Assembly: GCF_001262505.1 (NCBI RefSeq)
Contig: NZ_KQ410738.1
Location: 1 to 64,000, forward strand
Length of the DNA stretch: 64,000 nucleotides
Origin: Shinella sp. SUS2
Lineage (GTDB): Bacteria; Pseudomonadota; Alphaproteobacteria; Rhizobiales; Rhizobiaceae
Reading direction: 5' to 3'
This document shows, piece after piece, positions 52,233 to 61,564 of the stretch. Positions within the stretch are counted from its first letter, which is position 1; every line of letters begins with the position of its first letter. Under the pieces are notes generated by a model. That model was not told the origin of the DNA and searched no databases. It saw only the letters and a list, made by a program, of their open reading frames with translations. Made by a program: the position numbers and the translations under genes.

Positions 52233-52982
52233 ATGAGCACCATCGGAAAGGCCCTTTCCCTCCTCGATCTGATTTCCGAGCTCGACAAGGATATCGGCCT
52301 CAGCGACCTCGCGCGGCTTTCCGCACTCGACAAGGCGACCGCGCGACGCTTTCTCGTGGAACTCGAAAAGCACGGCTTCGTGGAACAGGACGAAGATACG
52401 CGCCGTTATCGCCTCGGCGCGGCGCCCATCCGGCTGGCGCGCCTTCGCCAGGCGCGTTTCCCCTTCGTCGCCGTGGCTGCCCCTTTCGCCAAGGCGCTGG
52501 CGGAACAGGCCGGCGAGACGGTGCACTTCTCGGAGTTTTCCGGCGGGCGGCTCTCCACCATTCATGTTGAGGATTCGTCGCAGGCCCACCGTGTGATCGT
52601 CGAACCCGGGGCTGTGTTGCCCCTCCATGCCACCGCCTCGGGTCTCGCCTATCTCGCCTTCCTTCCGCCCGACGAGATCGACCGCGCGCTGGCGCGGCCG
52701 CTGGAACGCTTTTCAGCCGAGACCGTCACCGACGCCGGAGCCGTGCGCACGCTCCTGCGTGAAACGCTGGAGCGTGGCTATTCGATCAGCCAGCAGGGGT
52801 TCGAGATCGGCGTCATCAGCGCCGCAGCACCGATCCTGACACCCGGCGGGCGGCCAGTGGGCGCGCTCGCCGTGGCAGCGCCGACCGCGCGCGCCGACCT
52901 TGCCCGCATGCAGGAGATCGGCCGGAAGGTCGCCACCGCCGCCCGCGGCATTGCGGAGAAATATTATGGCAACCGGACCTGA
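52233..52982 (+). CDS. IclR-family transcriptional regulator
   Basis: 249 residues: winged helix (IGKALSLLDLISELDKDIGL, then LARLSALDKATARRFLVELEKHGFVEQDE, about 3-55) and IclR effector domain (GETVHFSEFSGGRLSTIH, LPLHATASGLAYLAFL, RGYSISQQGFEIGVISAAAPI). Divergent from the APC permease gene with the conserved palindrome between them, so it is the likely regulator of permease, aldehyde dehydrogenase and decarboxylase. CGGAG before the ATG at 52233. Convergent with the Lrp-type gene. Confidence 0.92.
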   Translation: MSTIGKALSLLDLISELDKDIGLSDLARLSALDKATARRFLVELEKHGFVEQDEDTRRYRLGAAPIRLARLRQARFPFVAVAAPFAKALAEQAGETVHFSEFSGGRLSTIHVEDSSQAHRVIVEPGAVLPLHATASGLAYLAFLPPDEIDRALARPLERFSAETVTDAGAVRTLLRETLERGYSISQQGFEIGVISAAAPILTPGGRPVGALAVAAPTARADLARMQEIGRKVATAARGIAEKYYGNRT

Positions 52983-52997
52983 CAGACGACAGGCCGT

Positions 52998-53462
52998 CTA
53001 TCGCCGCCCGCGTGGCCGCGTCGCCAGCACGTTGCGGATCGCGAAGCTCGAATGGATGCGTGAGACGCCCGGCATGGCCGAGAGGATTTCCTTGTGGATG
53101 CGCTCGAACTCGCCGGCATTGGCCACCTCGACACGCAGCAGGTAATCCGAACCGCCCGTCATCAGGAAACATTCGCGGATTTCCGGGTGTTTGCGCACCG
53201 CCGCCTCGAAGCGGTCGAGGTGGTCCTCCGTCTGTCGTTCCAGCGTAATGTTGATGATGACGGCGATCGTCGCCTCGACATTCGATGTGTCCACCAGCGC
53301 TGTATAGCCGCGAATGACACCCGCCTTTTCCATCAGCTTGATCCGGCGGAGGCAGGCAGACGGCGACAGGCCGACATCGGCCGCAAGGCTGGCATTGCTC
53401 ATGCGCGCATCGAGCCGCAGGAGCCGGAGGATGTTGCGGTCGATCGCATCGAGGGCAGCCAT
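52998..53462 (-). CDS. Lrp/AsnC-family regulator, DadR-like
   Basis: 154 residues: N-terminal helix-turn-helix (DAIDRNILRLLRLDARMSN, then LAADVGLSPSACLRRIKLMEKAGVI) and a RAM effector domain (ATIAVIINITLERQ, EIRECFLMTGGSDYLLRVEV). Divergent from alanine racemase-dadA by 125 bases, the layout of dadR controlling D-alanine catabolism with alanine as effector. Strength: family certain, DadR role inferred. Confidence 0.9.
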   Translation of the reverse strand: MAALDAIDRNILRLLRLDARMSNASLAADVGLSPSACLRRIKLMEKAGVIRGYTALVDTSNVEATIAVIINITLERQTEDHLDRFEAAVRKHPEIRECFLMTGGSDYLLRVEVANAGEFERIHKEILSAMPGVSRIHSSFAIRNVLATRPRGRR

Positions 53463-53587
53463 GGCAGATCATTCCAAATCGTCATCGTTTCGTTCAAAAA
53501 TCATGCTTTGGCACAACAATCAATCGCTGATTCCTCGGTAATTTCACGATCGTTTCACTAGGCTTCGCACACTTGAGGGGGCTTGGG

Positions 53588-54721
53588 ATGGACGGTGGAT
53601 TGCAAAGCAACAGAAGCGGCGCTACGGCGGTGATCGACGGTGCATCAGGCTATCTGAGCATCGATCTCGGCGCCCTCGCCCGCAACTACGAAAAGCTTGC
53701 CGCAGAGGTCGCCCCGGCACGCGCTGCGGCCGTCGTCAAGGCAGATGCCTACGGGCTCGGCGCCGGCGAGGTAGCAGCAAAACTCTACGCCCACGGCTGC
53801 CGGCATTTCTTCGTTGCCCAGTTCGTCGAAGCGCGTCGCCTGCGCCCGCTTCTGGCGGCCGATGCCACGGTCTTCGTGCTGAACGGCCTGCAGCCCGGCA
53901 ACGAAAGTGCCTGCGCCCGCGAAAACATCGTGCCGGTCGTCAATTCGCTGGAGCAGTGGCATGCGTGGAGCGGCACCGCGAAAGCCTTCGGCCGCACGCT
54001 GCCGGCGGTGCTGCAGTTCGACACCGGCATGTCCCGCCTCGGCGTGCCACCGGAGGAGCGCGCGGCGCTCGCCAGCCTCGTCACTGCCGGTGGCGGCATC
54101 GACGTCCTGTTCCTGATGAGCCACCTTGCCTCCGCCGACGACCCCGCCAGCGGGCAGAACGGCGACCAGCGCGCCGAGATGGATCGCGTGGCGGCGGAAT
54201 TTCCCGCCTACGACGTCTGCTTTGCCAATTCGGGCGGCATCTTCCTCGGCAAAGACTATCACGGCGTGCTCGCCCGTCCCGGTATCGCGCTCTATGGTGG
54301 CGCGCCGACCGGCGGGCGGGCGAACCCGATGGAACCGGTCGTCAGTCTCGACGTTGCCGTGGTGCAGACCCGCAGCGTGCCCCCGGGCACACGCGTCGGC
54401 TACAGCGCCACCCATGTCACGGCCGGCCCGACACGCCTTGCCACCATCGCCGCCGGCTATGCCGACGGCCTGCCGCGCAGCCTCTCGGGCCGCGGCGCCG
54501 CCTATTGCGACGGCGTGCGCCTGCCCATAGTCGGCCGCGTATCAATGGACAGCATCACCATCGACATCTCCGCCCTGCCGGAGGGGCGCCTTGCCCTGGG
54601 CAGCCGCGTCCAAATCCTCGGCCCGCACCAGAGCCTGGAGGACGTGGCGCGCGATGCCGGCACCATCGCCTATGAAATCCTGACCGGCCTCGGTCACCGT
54701 TACCAGCGGCAATACCGCTGA
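53588..54721 (+). CDS. Alanine racemase, catabolic (DadX/Alr)
   Basis: 377 residues. Schiff-base lysine Lys51 in AAVVKADAYGLGA; catalytic tyrosine in GTRVGYSATHV; YGGAP and GRVSMDSITIDIS near the C-terminal beta domain. Converts L- to D-alanine so that DadA can oxidise it. GAGGGGGCTTGGG precedes the ATG at 53588. Paired with dadA 27 bases downstream, and divergent from an Lrp-type regulator, so catabolic rather than wall-synthetic. Confidence 0.92.
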   Translation: MDGGLQSNRSGATAVIDGASGYLSIDLGALARNYEKLAAEVAPARAAAVVKADAYGLGAGEVAAKLYAHGCRHFFVAQFVEARRLRPLLAADATVFVLNGLQPGNESACARENIVPVVNSLEQWHAWSGTAKAFGRTLPAVLQFDTGMSRLGVPPEERAALASLVTAGGGIDVLFLMSHLASADDPASGQNGDQRAEMDRVAAEFPAYDVCFANSGGIFLGKDYHGVLARPGIALYGGAPTGGRANPMEPVVSLDVAVVQTRSVPPGTRVGYSATHVTAGPTRLATIAAGYADGLPRSLSGRGAAYCDGVRLPIVGRVSMDSITIDISALPEGRLALGSRVQILGPHQSLEDVARDAGTIAYEILTGLGHRYQRQYR

Positions 54722-54748
54722 GCCTGTTTCTTCCCCAATGAGGACATC

Positions 54749-55999
54749 ATGAAAGTCATCGTTCTCGGCGCCGGCATCGTCGGCGTCACCTCGGCCTACC
54801 AGCTTGCCCGTGCCGGCCACGAGGTCACGGTCGTCGATCGCCAGCCCGGCCCCGCACTGGAGACGAGCTTTGCCAATGCCGGCGAGGTCTCCTTCGGCTA
54901 TTGCTCGCCCTGGGCCGCCCCCGGCATTCTGATGAAGGCGATGAAGTGGCTGTTCATGCAGCATGCGCCGCTGATCCTGCGCCCCAAGGTCGATATGGCC
55001 ATGCTTTCCTGGATGACGCAGATGCTGCGCAACTGCACCTCGGCGCGCTATGCCCTCAACAAGAGCCGCATGCTGCGCCTTGCCGACTACAGCCGCATCT
55101 CGCTCGCCGCGTTGCGCGAGGAGACGGGTATCGCCTACGACGAACGCATGCAGGGCACGTTGCAGCTCTTCCGCACCGAAGCCCAGCTCGACGCCTCGGC
55201 CAAGGACGTCAAGGCGCTCGCCGCCGACGGCATTCCCTACGAAGTGCTGGATCCCGAAGGCTGCATCCGCGTCGAACCGGCGCTGAAGCATGTGCGCGAA
55301 AAGATCGTTGGCGGCCTGTTGACCCCGAAGGACGAGACCGGCGACTGCTTCAAGTTCGCCAATGCGCTGGCCGCAAAGGCCGAGGCGCTCGGCGTGCGCT
55401 TCAACTACGGCAGCATCATCCGGGGGCTCGACGTGGAAGGGGGCCGTGTGCGCGGCGTTGTTACCGCCCATGGAGTGCTCACGGCCGATGCCGTTGTCGT
55501 CGCCCTCGGCAGCTTCTCGCCACTGCTCGTCCGTCCGCACGGCATCCGCCTGCCGGTCTATCCGGTCAAGGGCTATTCGCTGACGATCCCGATCACCGAC
55601 ACCACGCGCGCGCCGGAATCGACCGTGATGGACGAAACCTACAAGATCGCCATCACACGGCTCGGCGACCGCATCCGCGTCGGCGGCATGGCGGAAATCT
55701 CCGGCTACACCAACGATCTTGGCGAGCCCCGCCGCCTGACGCTGCAGCACTCCGTGACCGATCTCTTCCCCGGTGGCGACGTGTCGAAGGCAAGCTTCTG
55801 GTCAGGTCTTCGCCCAATGACACCGGACGGCACGCCCGTCATCGGCCCGACGAAGGTCGCCGGCCTCTACCTCAACACCGGCCACGGCACGCTCGGCTGG
55901 ACGATGAGCTCCGGCTCGGCCCGCCTTGTCGCAGACCTCGTTTCGGGCAGGAAGCCCGAGATCGATGCCACCGACCTTGCCGTCGCGCGCTACGCCTGA
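54749..55999 (+). CDS. dadA: D-amino acid dehydrogenase DadA
   Basis: 416 residues, family length. FAD Rossmann motif VIVLGAGIVGVTSAYQLARAG, then FANAGEVSFGYCSPWAAPG, PVYPVKGYSL and the C-terminal GHGTLGWTMSSGSARLVADL, all typical of DadA. Oxidises D-alanine and other D-amino acids to keto acids at the membrane, passing electrons to quinone. Second gene of the alr-dadA pair; AATGAGGACATC supplies the ribosome site. Confidence 0.95.
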   Translation: MKVIVLGAGIVGVTSAYQLARAGHEVTVVDRQPGPALETSFANAGEVSFGYCSPWAAPGILMKAMKWLFMQHAPLILRPKVDMAMLSWMTQMLRNCTSARYALNKSRMLRLADYSRISLAALREETGIAYDERMQGTLQLFRTEAQLDASAKDVKALAADGIPYEVLDPEGCIRVEPALKHVREKIVGGLLTPKDETGDCFKFANALAAKAEALGVRFNYGSIIRGLDVEGGRVRGVVTAHGVLTADAVVVALGSFSPLLVRPHGIRLPVYPVKGYSLTIPITDTTRAPESTVMDETYKIAITRLGDRIRVGGMAEISGYTNDLGEPRRLTLQHSVTDLFPGGDVSKASFWSGLRPMTPDGTPVIGPTKVAGLYLNTGHGTLGWTMSSGSARLVADLVSGRKPEIDATDLAVARYA

Positions 56000-56026
56000 G
56001 GCCCTTGCGGACCCCGATCGCGCCGT

Positions 56027-57079
56027 TCAGGAAGGACGGCGTGTCGGGACCGGCACGTCATCCGCGATGTCGGTAGCCCAGGTGCTGATCGCACGGATCT
56101 GGGCCGGTATCTGGTCCTGCAGATAGGTCTCGTGGCCTGGCAGGCCCATCGGATACAGCGCATCCCGGCTCGCTTCATAGGCCGCGCTCTTGTCGGTGCA
56201 GAGGCGGATGCGCATGTCCTCCGGTGCGACATCGGCCCGGTTCTGCAGGTTTTCCAGGAGCCCCGCATTGGAAGACAGGCGACCGTCAAAGGCCTGCGTC
56301 AGATATTGAGCAGATCGTTCGTTGCGTTCCCGCTCGGTCGTCGCACCGAGAATGACCACCATCACGCGCCGTCCGTTGCGCGTCGCCAAGCCCACGAAAT
56401 TGCGCCCGGAGGCGCAGAGGAAGCCTGTCTTCATCCCGACCGTGCCGTTGAAGCGGGTCAAAAGCAGATTGTTGGACTTGATCTCCTTGCCGTCGATCGA
56501 AACGGCGGAGGCCAGGAAGAAGCGGCGATACTCCGGAAACAGCCGGTCCACTTCCATGCCCAGCAGCGCAAGGTCGCGGGCGGTCGTATAGTTCTTCCGG
56601 TCGAACAGGCCGTTCGGGTTGGAAAAATGCGTGCCTGTGAGCCCGATGCGAGCGGCCGTCTCATTCATGCGCCGCACGAAGGAGGCTTCGTCGGAGGCCA
56701 CCGCTTCCGCCAGGGCGACGGCGACGTCGTTCGCCGATGCGGTGATCATGGCGAAGAGCGCGTCTTCCAGGGTCATCGTGCGCCCGAGGACCAGGCCGGA
56801 TTCCAGGAAAGCCTGCTTCGTCGCGTTGCGGGACATGACGACCGGCGTCGTCAGGTTCACCTCACCGGCGCGGATGGCTTCGAACACCACAAGCGCGGAC
56901 ATGAGCTTGGTCGTCGAGGCAGGATACCAGGGTACCCCGGCATCCTCCTCATGCAGGACCTGATGATTGTCGGCATCCACGACGAGCACCGGCGTTGCGT
57001 TTGCCGCCGCCCCCATGAAAAGCGACGCAGCAAGCACCAGGCTCTTCCATGGTCGTCCGGTCATTGTGTTCTTGATCAT
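56027..57079 (-). CDS. D-alanyl-D-alanine carboxypeptidase (low-molecular-weight PBP)
   Basis: 350 residues with signal (LVLAASLFMGAAANA). Penicillin-binding motifs: nucleophile Ser55 in PASTTKLM (SxxK), SAN in MITASANDVA and KTG in VGMKTGFLCASG. Removes the terminal D-alanine of peptidoglycan peptides in the periplasm. It lacks an obvious amphipathic C-terminal anchor; the C-terminal extension after about 260 carries two-cysteine-poor, Arg/Pro-rich tail PVPTRRPS. Convergent with dadA, which could recycle the D-alanine it frees. Confidence 0.92.
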   Translation of the reverse strand: MIKNTMTGRPWKSLVLAASLFMGAAANATPVLVVDADNHQVLHEEDAGVPWYPASTTKLMSALVVFEAIRAGEVNLTTPVVMSRNATKQAFLESGLVLGRTMTLEDALFAMITASANDVAVALAEAVASDEASFVRRMNETAARIGLTGTHFSNPNGLFDRKNYTTARDLALLGMEVDRLFPEYRRFFLASAVSIDGKEIKSNNLLLTRFNGTVGMKTGFLCASGRNFVGLATRNGRRVMVVILGATTERERNERSAQYLTQAFDGRLSSNAGLLENLQNRADVAPEDMRIRLCTDKSAAYEASRDALYPMGLPGHETYLQDQIPAQIRAISTWATDIADDVPVPTRRPS

Positions 57080-57622
57080 GTACCAGTCTCCGCAGGAAGA
57101 CGCCCTAATGCCATGATGCAGACCGGAAAGACAAGGGTTTGCAGCGGCGCGAAACCGCGCAGGGGGCTCAAGGTTTTCGCATGACCTGCCGAGAACCGTG
57201 TGTCCGCTATACCGCCGGTGGGTGGCGGGCCTCCTGCGAGGCGGAGGGAAAGATTACAATCCGGTCATGATCCGCGGACCACCTCGATGCCGCATGAAAA
57301 ATCATAAGCATTTGAGCAGAAACAACTCTTTACGGAAATCCGCAACGCGCACGCCTCGATCCGGGCGATAGTTTGGCAAAATCGCCGTCCGGAACTTTAT
57401 TTAATTGTAACATGACCCTCACCACCTGCCGGGCCTATAGATGATGCCGGGCTGGATGCCGCCGGCGGATGAAAAGCCGCGACGCGACGGCACCGGACAG
57501 CCTGATCGGAAAGACACCCGGACCACGAAGACGAGACCGGCCGCCCTGCACCTGCGGCCCGGTTTCGTGCGCTCCGGCGCCGGCCCTGCGGGCACCGGAG
57601 CGCTGAACAAAGGACGACAATC
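57080..57622. other. 543-base divergent gap, no gene seen
   Basis: No convincing reading frame. About 57290-57415 is AT-richer and should hold the promoters of the carboxypeptidase and protease genes. A GC-rich 9-bp hairpin (57569-57577 with 57595-57603) lies 20 bases before the protease ATG and could affect its translation. Confidence 0.45.
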
Positions 57623-59134
57623 ATGACCAGGATCATCGAAAGACACCGCGTTGCAGCGCTTCTCGGCGTTGCTCTTCTCGTGCTGCCGATCGCCGCTTCC
57701 AGCCTCGTTGGCACCCGGCCGGCCCAGGCCGCCGCCGCCCAAGGCTCTGGCACGGCCCTCGCGCAAGGCTCCTTCGCCGCGATCGTTTCAGCCGACAAGC
57801 CCGCCGTCGTCACCATCACCACGACATTGAAGGCGGAGAACGCCTCCGCCGACGGCATCTCCCCCTTCGGCGGCACTTCGCCCTTCGATCAGCAGTTCCG
57901 CGACTTCTTCGGTGAACGGCAAATGCCGATGCCGGAGCAGCGGCCGAGCGGCAAGGCCGAGGCACTCGGCTCCGGCTTCATCCTGACGGGCGACGGCTAC
58001 ATCGTCACCAACAATCACGTCATCGACAAGGCGAGCACGATCAGGGTGACGCTGGACGATGGCACGGAACTGCCCGCAAAACTTGTCGGCGCCGACCCGA
58101 AATCCGACCTTGCCGTGCTGAAGATCGACAGCGGCAAGTCGCTCGCCACGATCGCCTGGGGAGAATCGGACAAGCTGCGCGCCGGCGACCCGATCCTTGC
58201 CATCGGCAATCCTTTCGGCATCGGCACGACCGTGACGGCCGGCATCGTCTCGGCCCGTGGCCGCTACCTGCACAGCGGACCCTATGACGACTTCATCCAG
58301 ATCGACGCGCCGATCAACCACGGCAATTCCGGCGGCCCGCTCGTCGGGGCCGACGGCACGGTCGTCGGCATCAACACGGCGATCTATTCGCCGAACGGCG
58401 GCAGCGTCGGCGTCGGCTTCGCCATTCCGTCCGATCAGGCGCAGCGGGTGGTCGCAAGACTGATGAAGGACGGTTCGATTGAGCACGGTTTCATCGGCGT
58501 GCAGATCCAGCCGGTGACTTCGGATGTCGCCGATGCGATTGGCCTTGCAAAACCCGCAGGCGCGCTGGTGGCGAAGGTCGATGAAGGCACCCCGGCTGCC
58601 GCAGCCGGCATCCGGTCCGGCGACGTCATCACCATGCTCGACGGCAAGGCGGTGAACTCGCCACGCGAACTCTCGCGCATCGTTGCCGACCTTGCACCGG
58701 GCACGAAGGAAGGCGTCACCGTCTGGCGCGACGGCAGCGACAAAAACCTGTCTATCACCATCGGCAGCAATGACGACGGCGATCGCCAGGTCCTCGCCGA
58801 TGCCGGCGGCAAATCGGGCGAAACCGCCCAGCGCGTGCCGACGATCGGTGTCCAGCTCGGCGACCTCACCGCCGACATGCGCCAGTCGCTCGGCCTGCCG
58901 AAGGGCGAAAGCGGCGCGGTTGTGGAAGGCGTGAACCCCGACAAGCCTGCCGCCGAGATGGGCCTCCAGCCCGGCGACGTCATCCTCTCGGTGAACCAGA
59001 AGCCCGTCACCTCGGCACGCGAGGCGAAGGCCGCCGTCGCCGAAGCTGGCAAGGCGGGCCGCAAGGCCGTTCTACTGCTGGTGCAGCGCCAGGACGAGCA
59101 AAGCTTCGTCACCGTTCCCTTCGCTGCGGGTTGA
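57623..59134 (+). CDS. DegP/DegQ-type periplasmic serine protease
   Basis: 503 residues with signal (AALLGVALLVLPIAASSLVG, cleavage near AQA 35-37). Catalytic triad His132 (TNNHV), Asp162 (KSDLAVL) and Ser236 (GNSGGPL), preceded by the LA-loop region FDQQFRDFFGER; two PDZ domains follow (about 278-375 and 400-495, GDVITMLDGKAV and GDVILSVNQKPV). Degrades or refolds damaged envelope proteins. Stands alone; hairpin 57569-57603 in its leader. Confidence 0.95.
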   Translation: MTRIIERHRVAALLGVALLVLPIAASSLVGTRPAQAAAAQGSGTALAQGSFAAIVSADKPAVVTITTTLKAENASADGISPFGGTSPFDQQFRDFFGERQMPMPEQRPSGKAEALGSGFILTGDGYIVTNNHVIDKASTIRVTLDDGTELPAKLVGADPKSDLAVLKIDSGKSLATIAWGESDKLRAGDPILAIGNPFGIGTTVTAGIVSARGRYLHSGPYDDFIQIDAPINHGNSGGPLVGADGTVVGINTAIYSPNGGSVGVGFAIPSDQAQRVVARLMKDGSIEHGFIGVQIQPVTSDVADAIGLAKPAGALVAKVDEGTPAAAAGIRSGDVITMLDGKAVNSPRELSRIVADLAPGTKEGVTVWRDGSDKNLSITIGSNDDGDRQVLADAGGKSGETAQRVPTIGVQLGDLTADMRQSLGLPKGESGAVVEGVNPDKPAAEMGLQPGDVILSVNQKPVTSAREAKAAVAEAGKAGRKAVLLLVQRQDEQSFVTVPFAAG

Positions 59135-59152
59135 CGCGGCAAAGTCTCCGCT

Positions 59153-59183
59153 GGCGCCGTCCGGCTCCGTGCCGGGCGGCGCC
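59153..59183. terminator. Hairpin between protease and MFS genes
   Basis: 13-bp stem with one G-U pair (59153-59165 with 59171-59183), loop TCCGT, 18 bases after the protease stop. Convergent genes, so probably bidirectional. Confidence 0.6.
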
Positions 59184-59260
59184 GGCCCGTCATGCGACTT
59201 CAATGGCGGGCGCCTACCAAGGCTGCCCGCCACGATGCATGAATAGCTGGCGGGCCCGGT

Positions 59261-60574
59261 TCAGGCCAGCGATGCCTGGCGCGTCTCCGCATCGATCAGC
59301 AGGGCGGCGACCGCGGCGGCGACCAGAAGGCCGGCGAAAATGCCAATGGCAAGACCGAAGCTTTGTTCCACGACCAGTCCCGTCAGGGACGGCGCCAGAA
59401 GGCCGCCGAGACGGGCCACCGCACCCGCCGTGCCCATGCCTGTCGCCCGCGAGGCTGTCGGGTAGAGTTCAGGGGTAAAGGCATAGAGTGCACCCCAGGT
59501 GCCGAGCAAGGCAAAGCTCATGAGCATCAGGGAGGCGCCGATCAGCGTGCCCGTGCCGGCCACGACGAACAGCAGGCATCCCAGCGCCGAGAGCAGGCAG
59601 AAGCCCGTCAGCGTCGGCCGCCGGCCCCATTTTTCCACACCATAGGCGGCCAGCGCATAACCGGGGATCTGCGCCAGCGCGAGAAAGACGAGGAAGCCGT
59701 AACCGCGGACGAAGCCGAAGCCCTCGCCTGCAAGCCTCGGCGGCAGCCAGGTGAAGACGCCGTAGTAGGAGACGGAGACCAGGAACCAGATTATCAGGAT
59801 CATCAGGCTGCGCTGGCGCAGATCCGCACCGAAGATGCCGGACCGCCCGGTGCTGGGAAGCGATACCAGCGACGCATCCGCCGCCAGTGGCGTCTTGCCG
59901 TTGGCGACGAGGATCCCGTCGAGAACGGCCTTCGCCTCCCGTATCTTCCCGAGGCGCAGGAGATAGAGCGGTGATTCCGGCACCAGAAAGCGCAGGCCGA
60001 TACCCAGCAGCGCCGGGATTGCCGTCGCTGCGAAGATATAGCGCCAGCCGTCAGCCATGCCCGCAAGGCTGACGGCCCAGGCGACAAGCGCGACAAGGAG
60101 CGTGCCGATCGCCCAGAACCCCTCGAGCATGACCAGCCAGCGGCCGCGGTTTCGCGCCGGCAGGAACTCCGCCATCATCGCATAATCGACCGGCAGCGTG
60201 CCGCCCACAGCAACCCCGGTGAGGAAACGCAGAACGAGCAGGATGGTGAAATCGGGTGCGAAGACGGAGAGCGTGCCGAAGAGAGCATCGCAGGCGACCG
60301 TGACGATCAGAACCCGCCGACGGCCGATGCGGTCCGCAAGCCGGCCGAAACCGGCGGCACCGAGAAGCATGCCGAAGAAGAAAAGCGTGCCGGTCTGCAA
60401 GGCCTGCGGAACGGTGAGATCGAAGGTGGCGGCAATGGAGGCGGCCGTGAAGCCGACTGCGAGGACCTGCATCGCATCGGCAGTCCAGACCAGCCCGAAG
60501 ATCGCCAGAAGCCGCCGCTGGTAGGCGCCGGCGCCGGCGCGGTCGAGTACGTCGTCCACGGTGATGGTGGTCAT
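59261..60574 (-). CDS. MFS transporter, sugar-porter/niacin-type (SV2-like)
   Basis: 437 residues, twelve helices. Loop 2-3 motif GRLADRIGRRRVL, LPVDYAMMAEFLPARNRGRW and the loop 6-7 motif LVPESPLYLLRLGKIREAKAVL place it in the metabolite:H+ symporter/sugar porter branch that includes NiaP and aromatic-acid carriers. ATG at 60574 fits family N-termini (TITVDDVLDRAGAGAYQRRLL); the frame is open 40 codons upstream without reason. Divergent from the ArsR gene; substrate unknown. Confidence 0.9.
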   Translation of the reverse strand: MTTITVDDVLDRAGAGAYQRRLLAIFGLVWTADAMQVLAVGFTAASIAATFDLTVPQALQTGTLFFFGMLLGAAGFGRLADRIGRRRVLIVTVACDALFGTLSVFAPDFTILLVLRFLTGVAVGGTLPVDYAMMAEFLPARNRGRWLVMLEGFWAIGTLLVALVAWAVSLAGMADGWRYIFAATAIPALLGIGLRFLVPESPLYLLRLGKIREAKAVLDGILVANGKTPLAADASLVSLPSTGRSGIFGADLRQRSLMILIIWFLVSVSYYGVFTWLPPRLAGEGFGFVRGYGFLVFLALAQIPGYALAAYGVEKWGRRPTLTGFCLLSALGCLLFVVAGTGTLIGASLMLMSFALLGTWGALYAFTPELYPTASRATGMGTAGAVARLGGLLAPSLTGLVVEQSFGLAIGIFAGLLVAAAVAALLIDAETRQASLA

Positions 60575-60709
60575 TCGGCCGCTCTCCGCATGTGCAGTCC
60601 CCTTGCGATGGTAGCGGCACCTTAGTCGCACGCCCGGATCTGCGAAATTGCTTGCGGGCAGAAATCCACCGGGAAGACAGACGGTAGGCAGCATAATTGA
60701 ATAGCATTG

Positions 60710-60723
60710 ACTAATTGATTAGT
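60710..60723. promoter_or_regulatory. ArsR-type operator
   Basis: Perfect inverted repeat ACTAAT-TG-ATTAGT, flanked by two direct ATTGACTA copies (60706-60713 and 60724-60731), 19 bases before the arsR ATG. Probably overlaps the promoter and serves autorepression. Confidence 0.65.
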
Positions 60724-60741
60724 ATTGACTATTTTATTCTC

Positions 60742-61071
60742 ATGATCCAGGCAGAAACCATCACCACCGTCATGCGCGCCCTTGCCGACCCCACCCGCAG
60801 GGCCGTGTTCGAGCGCATCGTCCATTCCGATGAGATTACGGTCGTCGAACTGACGCGCAGCAGCACTGTCACGCAGGGCGCCATTTCCCAGCATCTCAAG
60901 GCGCTGAAAAAGGCCGGCCTCGTCAGCGAGCGCCCGGAGGGCCGAAATGTCTATTACCGCGCCGAGCCCGGTGGACTGGAGCCCTTGGCGGACTGGATGA
61001 GCCACTACGGCGTCTTCTGGCGCGAACGCTTCACCAATCTGAGAACCCTGCTGAAGGAAATCGACCCATGA
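60742..61071 (+). CDS. ArsR-family transcriptional regulator
   Basis: 109 residues: winged helix with ALADPTRRAVFERIV, ELTRSSTVTQGAISQHLKALKKAGLVSER and RNVYYRAEPGGL, then an aromatic-rich tail. It lacks the CVC metal motif of ArsR/CadC and belongs to the SdpR-like branch that is co-transcribed with SRPBCC-domain proteins. Starts at ATG 60742; its stop overlaps the SRPBCC gene by four bases. Own operator at 60710-60723. Confidence 0.9.
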   Translation: MIQAETITTVMRALADPTRRAVFERIVHSDEITVVELTRSSTVTQGAISQHLKALKKAGLVSERPEGRNVYYRAEPGGLEPLADWMSHYGVFWRERFTNLRTLLKEIDP

Positions 61072-61547
61072 ACCAGACCGCCAATCCGGACATGCAGGTC
61101 ATCGTGCTCGACGAAGTCTTCCCGCATGCGCCCGATGTCATCTGGAAAGCGCTGACCAGCGGCGACCTGATCGGCCGCTGGCTGATGGCCCCGCAGGGTT
61201 TTGCGCCCGTGATCGGCAACCGTTTCACCTTTCAGACGGTCGCCGCCGGTGCCTGGGACGGCACCATCCATTGCGAAATCCTGGAGGTCGTGCCGAATGA
61301 GCGGCTCTCCTATGCCTGGCGGGGCGGCGACGAGCACAACGAGGGCTATGGCTCGAAACTGGAAACCGTCGTCACCTTCAGCCTGATCGCGGCCGAGGCG
61401 GGCACACGCCTTCGCCTCACCCATTCCGGCTTCCAGCTTCCGAAAAACGACACCGCCTATCGCAACATGAGCGAAGGCTGGAAGAAGGTGGTGAGAAAAC
61501 TCGACGCTGTCGTCACCGAAGTCGCCACCGCAGAGCAACAGCATTGA
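61068..61547 (+). CDS. SRPBCC (AHSA1-like) domain protein
   Basis: 159 residues of the activator-of-Hsp90-like START/Bet v 1 fold: VFPHAPDVIWKALTSGDLIGRWLM at the start, TIHCEILEVVPNERLSYAWRGG in the middle and GTRLRLTHSGFQLP near the end. Binds hydrophobic ligands; ligand unknown. Coupled to the ArsR gene, a very common pairing. Confidence 0.88.
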   Translation: MNQTANPDMQVIVLDEVFPHAPDVIWKALTSGDLIGRWLMAPQGFAPVIGNRFTFQTVAAGAWDGTIHCEILEVVPNERLSYAWRGGDEHNEGYGSKLETVVTFSLIAAEAGTRLRLTHSGFQLPKNDTAYRNMSEGWKKVVRKLDAVVTEVATAEQQH

Positions 61548-61564
61548 GAGAACGGGAGAACGCC

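Noticed and set aside
57391..57397. GGAACTT as a sigma-E-type -35 element before the protease gene
   Set aside because: No matching -10 at the right distance was visible, and it is 226 bases from the start.
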